From Paenibacillus flagellatus (GTDB lineage Bacteria > Bacillota > Bacilli > Paenibacillales > NBRC-103111), in contig NZ_QJVJ01000015.1 of NCBI RefSeq assembly GCF_003217775.1, forward strand, positions 62,001 to 126,000: 64,000 nucleotides of DNA, written 5' to 3'. Position 1 is the first letter of the stretch. Every line of letters begins with the position of its first letter. Shown here in pieces: positions 58,636-64,000 of the stretch. The translations under genes and the position numbers were made by a program. Below the pieces are notes generated by a model that saw only the letters and a program-made list of their open reading frames with translations, made no database searches and was not told where the DNA came from.

Positions 58636-60753
58636 TTACGGGCTCCGGTCCGGACGGGAGGGCGGGAGCGCTTTGGCGAGCTGGGTCCGGTTTTTCAGCC
58701 CGTACTTTTGCAGCATGGCTTTGACGTGCTTCTTGACGGTCGGCACGCTCATATAGAGAGCGGCGGCGATATCCGCGTTCGTAAAGCCTTGCGCCAGCAG
58801 GGCGGCCACCTCGCTCTCGCGCGGGGTCAGGACGGGCTCTTCGGACGGCGGCTCGGCGTCGGCGGGCGCGGCGAACGCGGGGAAGGCGCCCCCGCTCGAT
58901 CCGGTTACGCGGGCGAGGAACGCGAGCATCCGCTCGCCGCGCGTATCGAGCGCGTATGTGGGCGCCGGACCGGCCCCGTCGTAGTCGGTATGCTCCGCGC
59001 CGGGAACCGGCTCGAAGCCGAGGCTGAGGTGCCCCTCCTCGTAGTACGGGAACGGCGGCGGCGAAGCGATCAGCAGCGCTCCGCCGAGCATATGCTCCAG
59101 CTTCAGCCGCACGAGATCGCTTCTCAGCTCCTCCCGCTCGTAGTCGTCCGCGTCCGCGATGTACAAATATCGCACGTCGCTGTCGCGGGGCGGCTTGCGC
59201 AGCGCTTGCAGCCGCTGCGGCGGCAGCGCGCGGAAGTAAGCGCGGGAGACGGGCGCTTGCGCCAAAAAGTCGAGCGTGCCCTCGTGAACCGGCACGATGG
59301 CGACGAGCCCGACCGCTTCCCCGTCGGGATTGCGCAGCAGCGTGACCGCCTGCTCGCCTCCGCGCTCGACCAGCTCGCGGATCGGCAGCCGGGTCAGCGC
59401 CAGCAGGCTGTGGCCGGCGGCGAGGGCGAACCGGAACGGCTCCCCGGTCTCCGGATCGGAGCAGCGGATGTTGAAGTCGCGCGCGCGGGACAGCCGGCGG
59501 CGGACGTAGGCCTCTGCGTCGGCGACGTTGTGCGGGCCGACGGTTTCCCAATAATTGCGGGAAGCCCGGGAGTGGCGGAAATGCGCGCGCACGATCGGGT
59601 TGCCGATATGGCCGAGCAGCTCCGCCGCCTCGCGGGACATGTCCCGGCCGTCCCGAAGCGCGGCCGTAATCCGGTCGCGCAGCGAGCGGATCGTCGACGC
59701 CCGGTACTCGGCGAACCGGTCGGGCAGCCGCTCGCGGAACGACTGGCGCACCGTCTCCCGGGCGAGCTCGTGCATGTGCCACCCGCCGGCGCTCCGCTCG
59801 ACGAACGACAGCCGGACGAGCCGCTCGAACAGGGAGGGCGCGATCGGCCGTCCGATCAAGGCGGAGAGGCTCTCCTGATGGAACGTGCGAGGCACGGACG
59901 CCGCCATGACGAGGTCGCGCAGCTCGTCGTCGGGCGCTTCGCGCAGCCAATGGCGGACGAGCTCCTCGAAGCGGACGTCGAGCCGCTCCGGCAGCGAGGC
60001 GGCCGACCGTCCCGCGCCCGGCGCGGCGGCGGACGCGGCCATCGACAGCGAGAGCGGATGGCCGAGCGTCTGCATCCAGAGCCGGTCGGCGAGCGGCTCG
60101 TCGGTGACGCCGCAGCGCGTCAAATACGTTTTGGCGTCGTCGTAGCTCCACTCGGACACCGGGAGCGCGACGACCAGCTTGCGCCACGCGGGCGACAGCC
60201 GCCAAGGGCCTTCGAGCGGGTAGCGGCCGGCGATGACGACGAGGACGTTCGCGTGCAGCTTCGGCAGAAACGTTTCCCGCAGCCAAGCGTCGAGCGGGCC
60301 GACCTCTTCGTAATGGTCGAAGGCGAGGACGACCCGCCGGGACGCGGCGATCCGGTTGAGCGCCGCGGCGGCGGCGTCTGCGGCCTGGCCGGCCGGCGCG
60401 GCGGGGGCGTCATCGGCCTCGGCGGCGTCCGCGTCGGCGGTCTGCGAGCGGACGATCGCGGCGATGTGCCCGGGGTCGCCGGACACGTCGCGCAGGTCGA
60501 CGAGCGCGAAGCGGGCTCCGAAGCGGACGGCGATGGCGCGGAACCGCTCGAGCAGGACGGTTTTGCCCATGCCGCCCGTCCCGTGCACGTTCACGATCCG
60601 CTCCGTCCGCTCCGGCAGCCGGGTCAAGTAATCTTCGAAAAAGCGCAGCTCGAACGTGCGGCCGACGAAGTCGTCGCCGCGAAGCCGGTCGAGCCGCTCT
60701 CCGATCGTATCCGGCGCGTCATGGCGCCGTTCGTCTTCCGGTGCCGCATTCAT
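58636..60753 (-). CDS. STAND-type ATPase with GNAT-like domain and LuxR HTH (paralogue)
   Basis: A 705-residue paralogue of the protein at 21143. P-loop GTGGMGKT at 58-65, Walker B-type VVLAFDHYEEV, helical region, then a GNAT-like segment at ~469-616 (GLVAIVPVHEGTL; YLYIADADDY; GHLSLGFEPVPG; YALDTRGERM), and a LuxR HTH at ~641-705 (LTPRESEVAALLAQGFTN). Identical layout and matching GFExVPG/LDTRGE motifs in both proteins show that the GNAT-like piece is a constant part of the family. ATG 60753 has AAAGGAG upstream. Ligand and targets are unknown. Confidence 0.85.
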   Translation of the reverse strand: MNAAPEDERRHDAPDTIGERLDRLRGDDFVGRTFELRFFEDYLTRLPERTERIVNVHGTGGMGKTVLLERFRAIAVRFGARFALVDLRDVSGDPGHIAAIVRSQTADADAAEADDAPAAPAGQAADAAAAALNRIAASRRVVLAFDHYEEVGPLDAWLRETFLPKLHANVLVVIAGRYPLEGPWRLSPAWRKLVVALPVSEWSYDDAKTYLTRCGVTDEPLADRLWMQTLGHPLSLSMAASAAAPGAGRSAASLPERLDVRFEELVRHWLREAPDDELRDLVMAASVPRTFHQESLSALIGRPIAPSLFERLVRLSFVERSAGGWHMHELARETVRQSFRERLPDRFAEYRASTIRSLRDRITAALRDGRDMSREAAELLGHIGNPIVRAHFRHSRASRNYWETVGPHNVADAEAYVRRRLSRARDFNIRCSDPETGEPFRFALAAGHSLLALTRLPIRELVERGGEQAVTLLRNPDGEAVGLVAIVPVHEGTLDFLAQAPVSRAYFRALPPQRLQALRKPPRDSDVRYLYIADADDYEREELRSDLVRLKLEHMLGGALLIASPPPFPYYEEGHLSLGFEPVPGAEHTDYDGAGPAPTYALDTRGERMLAFLARVTGSSGGAFPAFAAPADAEPPSEEPVLTPRESEVAALLAQGFTNADIAAALYMSVPTVKKHVKAMLQKYGLKNRTQLAKALPPSRPDRSP

Positions 60754-60800
60754 CGGCGATGCTCCTTTCCGTTTAGGATGGTGTAGGGCGGGGATGCGGA

Positions 60801-61105
60801 GATAAGGTGCGTTTGTACGTGATGGGGCGCTCCGCCGCCGTCGGCGGACGAAATTGTGTACCAACGTACCTTATTTCCACGGTCCCCCTCACCGATCGAG
60901 CCGGATAGTGTACAAACGTACCTTATTTCCGTGAAAAATCGGCCGGGCAGGGCTAATCCAGACAAAATAGTGTACAAACGTACCTTATTTGTGCCAATCC
61001 CTCGCCGATCGAGCCGGATAGTGTACAAACGTACGTTATTATTGCAAAACCTCAGTCAGACGGGGCTAGTGCAGACGGAATCGTGTAAAAAACGCACCTT
61101 ATTTG
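60801..61105. repeat. Array of TGTACAAACGTACC elements
   Basis: At least six copies of a core like TGTACAAACGTACCTTATT occur here: one on the minus strand (60801-60823) and five on the plus strand (near 60855, 60907, 60969, 61020 and 61082, the last degraded). Two spacer types alternate; one (GATCGAGCCGGATAGTG) recurs about 114 bp apart, nearly the same period as the 47265 array. The region separates the second LuxR-type gene from ilvB. No coding role is likely. Confidence 0.85.
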
Positions 61106-61290
61106 CGGCCGACTACGGGATTCGGCCGTCGCCTTCGCCGCCACGCCCGCTTCAGTCGCCGCACCGCACCGTGCCCGCGCCGGTAACTTTTTATCACAAA
61201 GTATACTATCAAAGTAACCCAAAGGATAGTACATCGTCCCCCGCGGACATGGTACCGTTACGGTAAACGATCCGAAAGGGGAACGACCGC

Positions 61291-63147
61291 ATGAACGATT
61301 CAACGCTTCAACGGGGGGCCGCCGCGGCTGCCGCCGCCGAACGGGAAGGCGGAGGCGACCGTCATCCGTCGGCCGGGGGAGGGAGCACGTTCTCCGCCGC
61401 CCCGATCGCCGATCCCGCATTTCGCGAAAAGCTGCTACAGCCGGACCGGGTATCCGGGTCCGAAATTTTGCTGCGCTCGCTGCTGCTCGAAGGAGTCGAA
61501 TGTGTATTCGGCTACCCGGGCGGCGCCGTTCTGTACATTTACGACGCGATGCACGGCAACGAAGGCTTCCGGCATCTGCTGACGCGCCACGAGCAGGGCG
61601 CGATCCACGCCGCCGACGGGTACGCCCGCTCAACCGGCAAAACCGGCGTCTGCATCGCCACGTCGGGACCGGGGGCGACGAACCTCGTCACCGGCATCGC
61701 CACCGCGCACATGGATTCGGTGCCGCTCGTCGTCGTGACCGGCAACGTCGCGACGTCGCTCATCGGCACCGACTCGTTCCAGGAAGCGGACATCGTCGGC
61801 ATTACGCAGCCGATTACGAAGCACAGCTTCTTCGTCCGGCGCGTCGAAGATTTGGCGCGCATCGTCCGCGAGGCGTTCCATATCGCCGGTACGGGACGCA
61901 AGGGGCCGGTGCTCATCGACATTCCGAAGGACGTGTCCGCCGAGGAGACCGAATTCCGCTGGCCCGAGACGATCTCGATCCCCGGCTACGCGCCGGAGGC
62001 TCAAGTGCGGCACCCCGGGCTGCCGGAGCAAATCGGGAAGCTGCTCGCGGCGCTGGAGACGGCGGAGCGGCCGCTCCTGCTCGCGGGGGGAGGCGTCGTC
62101 GCCGCCGACGGCTCCGCCGAGCTGATCGCCTTCGCCGAGCGCGCGAACGTGCCCGTGACGACGACGCTGCTCGGGCTCGGCGGCTTCCCGAGCGGACATC
62201 TGTTATGGCTCGGCATGCCGGGCATGCACGGCACCGTGGCGGCGAACCGCGCGCTGCTCGAATGCGACCTGCTCATCTCGGCGGGAGCTCGGTTCGACGA
62301 CCGCGTCACGATGCGCCTCGACGGCTTCGCGCCGCAGGCGACGATCGCGCACATCGATATTGACGCCGCCGAGATCGGCAAGCTGGTGCCGACGTCGATC
62401 CCCGTCCAGGGCGACGTCAAGGACGTGCTCGCGTCCGCGCTCGCCCGGATGGGGAGCCGGAAGGCGGGCGTCGGACGGACCGCCGAATGGCTGGGGCGGC
62501 TGGCGGCGCTCGCCCGCGAGCATCCGCTCCGGTACGCCGACGCCGAGAAGCCGCTCAAGCCGCAATACGTCATCGAGATGATCTCCGAGACGACGAACGG
62601 CGAGGCCATCGTGACGACCGACGTCGGTCAGCACCAGATGTGGACGGCGCAATTTTACAAATTCAAGCGTCCGCGTTCCCTGCTCACGTCCGGCGGACTC
62701 GGCACGATGGGCTTCGGCTTTCCTTCGGCGATCGGCGCGCAAGTAGGCAACCCGGACCGGCTCGTCGTCTCGATCAACGGCGACGGAGGAATGCAGATGT
62801 GCGCTCAGGAGCTGGCCGTATGCGCCATCCATAACATTCCGGTCAAAATCGTCGTCATCAACAACCGGACGCTCGGCATGATCAAGCAGTGGCAGGAGCT
62901 CATCTACGACGGCCGATACAGCCATATCGACCTGTCGGGCAGCCCGGATTTCGTCAAGCTGGCGGAAGCTTACGGCGTGAAAGGGCTTCGGGCGGACAAC
63001 AGGCGGGACGCGCAGCTCGTCTGGCGCGAAGCGATGGAGACGCCGGGGCCGGTGCTCATCGATTTCGTCGTCTCGAAGGACGAGCTCGTCTTCCCGATGG
63101 TTCCGCAAGGAAAAGCGCTGAGCGACATCATCACGGGGGAGGCGTAA
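61291..63147 (+). CDS. ilvB: Acetolactate synthase, large (catalytic) subunit
   Basis: A 618-residue ThDP-dependent enzyme of branched-chain amino-acid synthesis (2 pyruvate to 2-acetolactate, or with 2-ketobutyrate). Motifs: GYPGGAVLYIYDAM, RHEQGAIHAADGYAR with the catalytic Glu, ATSGPGATNLVTGIA, SFQEADIVGIT, GMPGMHGTVAANRA, and the ThDP-binding GDGGMQMCAQEL...NNRTLGMIKQWQ. The N-terminal ~45 residues are Ala/Gly-rich and not part of the fold. It is followed by the regulatory subunit. No T-box was seen upstream. Confidence 0.95.
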   Translation: MNDSTLQRGAAAAAAAEREGGGDRHPSAGGGSTFSAAPIADPAFREKLLQPDRVSGSEILLRSLLLEGVECVFGYPGGAVLYIYDAMHGNEGFRHLLTRHEQGAIHAADGYARSTGKTGVCIATSGPGATNLVTGIATAHMDSVPLVVVTGNVATSLIGTDSFQEADIVGITQPITKHSFFVRRVEDLARIVREAFHIAGTGRKGPVLIDIPKDVSAEETEFRWPETISIPGYAPEAQVRHPGLPEQIGKLLAALETAERPLLLAGGGVVAADGSAELIAFAERANVPVTTTLLGLGGFPSGHLLWLGMPGMHGTVAANRALLECDLLISAGARFDDRVTMRLDGFAPQATIAHIDIDAAEIGKLVPTSIPVQGDVKDVLASALARMGSRKAGVGRTAEWLGRLAALAREHPLRYADAEKPLKPQYVIEMISETTNGEAIVTTDVGQHQMWTAQFYKFKRPRSLLTSGGLGTMGFGFPSAIGAQVGNPDRLVVSINGDGGMQMCAQELAVCAIHNIPVKIVVINNRTLGMIKQWQELIYDGRYSHIDLSGSPDFVKLAEAYGVKGLRADNRRDAQLVWREAMETPGPVLIDFVVSKDELVFPMVPQGKALSDIITGEA

Positions 63148-63152
63148 CCGCA

Positions 63153-63632
63153 GTGGAAAAGCATACGATATCCGTCCTCGTGCGCAATCAGCCGGGGGTG
63201 CTGCAGCGCATCTCCGGCCTGTTCGGACGCCGGGGCTACAACATGGAGAGCATTACGGTCGGCGCCTCCGAGCGGGAAGGCTTGTCCCGCATTACGATTA
63301 CGACGGCCGGGGACGACCGGGCGGCGGAGCAAATTTGCAAGCAGCTCGACAAGCTCGTCGACGTCGTGCGCGTGGCGCTTCTGCCGCGCCGCACCGTCAT
63401 CGCGCGCGAGCTGATGCTCGTCAAGCTGCGGGCCGAGCCGCAGGCGCGTCCCGATATTTTCGCCGTCGTCGATACGTTCCGCTGTTCGACCGTCGACGTC
63501 GGGCCTCATTCCGTCGTCATTCAAGTCGTAGGCGATCCGGACAAAAACGACGCCCTGCTCCACCTGCTCGGCTCGTACGGCATACTCGAGCTGACGCGCA
63601 CGGGGGAGACGGCGATGCTGCGGGGCGATTAA
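63153..63632 (+). CDS. ilvN: Acetolactate synthase, small (regulatory) subunit
   Basis: A 159-residue regulatory subunit with an ACT domain (HTISVLVRNQPGVLQRISGLFGRRGYNMESITV) that mediates valine feedback, followed by the C-terminal domain (LMLVKLRAEPQARPDIFAVVDTFR). It starts at GTG 63153, five bases after the large subunit, with GGGGGAGGCG upstream. Some annotations call this gene ilvH. Confidence 0.94.
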   Translation: MEKHTISVLVRNQPGVLQRISGLFGRRGYNMESITVGASEREGLSRITITTAGDDRAAEQICKQLDKLVDVVRVALLPRRTVIARELMLVKLRAEPQARPDIFAVVDTFRCSTVDVGPHSVVIQVVGDPDKNDALLHLLGSYGILELTRTGETAMLRGD

Positions 63633-63660
63633 GACGCCGCGGCGGCGGCGAAAGTAGGGG

Positions 63661-63709
63661 AAGGGATTCCGTTTATGCTACAATGGCATAAAGACGGAAT
63701 CCCTTTTTC
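63661..63709 (+). terminator. Rho-independent terminator of the acetolactate synthase operon
   Basis: AAGGGATTCCGT (63661-63672) pairs with ACGGAATCCCTT (63694-63705), then TTTTT. The loop contains TACAAT, so the hairpin may also hold the -10 of the next gene. Confidence 0.8.
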
Positions 63710-63739
63710 CGCTGTGTACGAGAGGGGAGAGTGAACCGC

Positions 63740-64000
63740 ATGACCGACGGACATAACGACGAGAAGCTCAAGCTGGAGCGGGCCGCCGTCCGCGACTTCA
63801 TCCGGCTGTACAACGCGCGCCACGACGTCAAGCTGCGCCTGCTGTATCAGCACGACCGTCCCGACGCGGTGCTGCAAACGTCTCGCGGCGGCAAGCTCGG
63901 CGTGGAGATCACGCACTTGTTCTACGACGCCGCGGAAGCGAAGGCGCTGCTCGGCCGGCCGGACGGCACCGTATCGGGCCCCGTCACGTTGGCCCATCTG
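63740..64000 (+). CDS. Uncharacterised protein, 3' partial
   Basis: The frame opens at ATG 63740 (or GTG 63731) behind GAGGGGAGAG and runs off the window after 87 codons. The visible part (LERAAVRDFIRLYNARHDVKLRLL; HDRPDAVLQTSRGGKLGVEITHLF) has a PD...GVEIT spacing that recalls PD-(D/E)xK-type nuclease folds, but the region is too short to decide. It is separated from ilvN by a terminator. Confidence 0.6.
   Translation, partial: MTDGHNDEKLKLERAAVRDFIRLYNARHDVKLRLLYQHDRPDAVLQTSRGGKLGVEITHLFYDAAEAKALLGRPDGTVSGPVTLAHL

Noticed and set aside
60801-61105. Protein-coding frames across the repeat array
   Set aside because: The frames encode only repeats of the same short peptide, on both strands, as expected of tandem DNA repeats.
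61110-61290. T-box leader upstream of ilvB
   Set aside because: No TGG-N-ACC core or stem I hallmark was found; only a purine-rich region and a normal ribosome binding site are visible.

Overview
The window is a chromosomal stretch of a high-GC, endospore-former-type Firmicute, most likely a Paenibacillaceae member (Cohnella/Paenibacillus-like). The evidence is S-layer-homology (SLH) proteins, YesN/YesM two-component systems beside lipoprotein-dependent sugar ABC transporters, strong AGGAGG ribosome binding sites with frequent GTG/TTG starts, a T-box leader, a cobalamin riboswitch, CcpA-type cre sites and close resemblance of one product to Bacillus TmrB. No rRNA, tRNA, CRISPR array, phage or intact insertion sequence was seen.

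Layout. 1-3.6 kb: an exported RCC1-repeat/Ig-like/SLH surface protein split by an in-frame amber codon. 3.9-13.3 kb: small accessory and stress genes, each with its own regulator (WYL regulator/VOC protein, LysR/metallo-beta-lactamase, PadR/BtrH-like, PadR plus a decayed partner), then a T-box leader in front of a methyltransferase. 13.7-17.9 kb: FAD alditol-type oxidase, Rrf2 regulator with nitroreductase, and an AT-rich orphan gene with a DGHHR motif. 18.2-20.6 kb: a 794-residue protein that looks like two class I isoprenoid synthase domains in tandem. 20.6-28.8 kb: DinB protein, a STAND ATPase/GNAT-like/LuxR regulator divergent from a cupin and a small haem-copper-oxidase-like membrane protein, two kinase-fold phosphotransferases, a DUF1643 protein, a MerR/carboxymuconolactone-decarboxylase operon and a Nudix hydrolase.

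28.9-34.2 kb: a hybrid kinase with two different kinase modules and its REC-SARP-type regulator, then an ArsR/SRPBCC operon. 34.3-38.5 kb: a second RCC1/CAP/SLH surface protein, an XRE regulator and an orphan gene; two of these intergenic regions share a 21-bp motif. 38.6-41.0 kb: a cobalamin riboswitch and two corrinoid-binding proteins without a permease. 41.3-48.4 kb: HEAT-repeat protein, Gfo/Idh/MocA oxidoreductase, nitroreductase, pantothenate kinase, an alpha/beta hydrolase behind a structured leader, a TmrB-like protein, a 113-bp tandem repeat array, and an ArsR/DUF2087 regulator.

48.6-58.2 kb is a carbohydrate-uptake locus: substrate-binding lipoprotein, YesN-type response regulator, YesM-type kinase, a second paralogous lipoprotein, two permeases and a Gfo/Idh/MocA dehydrogenase, with cre sites and a final terminator. 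58.3-61.1 kb: YciI protein, a second STAND/GNAT-like/LuxR regulator, and a second array of the same repeat family. 61.3-64 kb: acetolactate synthase large and small subunits and the start of an unknown gene cut by the window end.

The observations most worth following are the tandem isoprenoid synthase, the two STAND/GNAT-like/LuxR paralogues, the related repeat arrays at 47.3 and 60.8 kb, the shared 21-bp motif near the RCC1/SLH gene, the amber-split surface protein, the T-box in front of a methyltransferase, and two regulator promoters that predict leaderless mRNAs.
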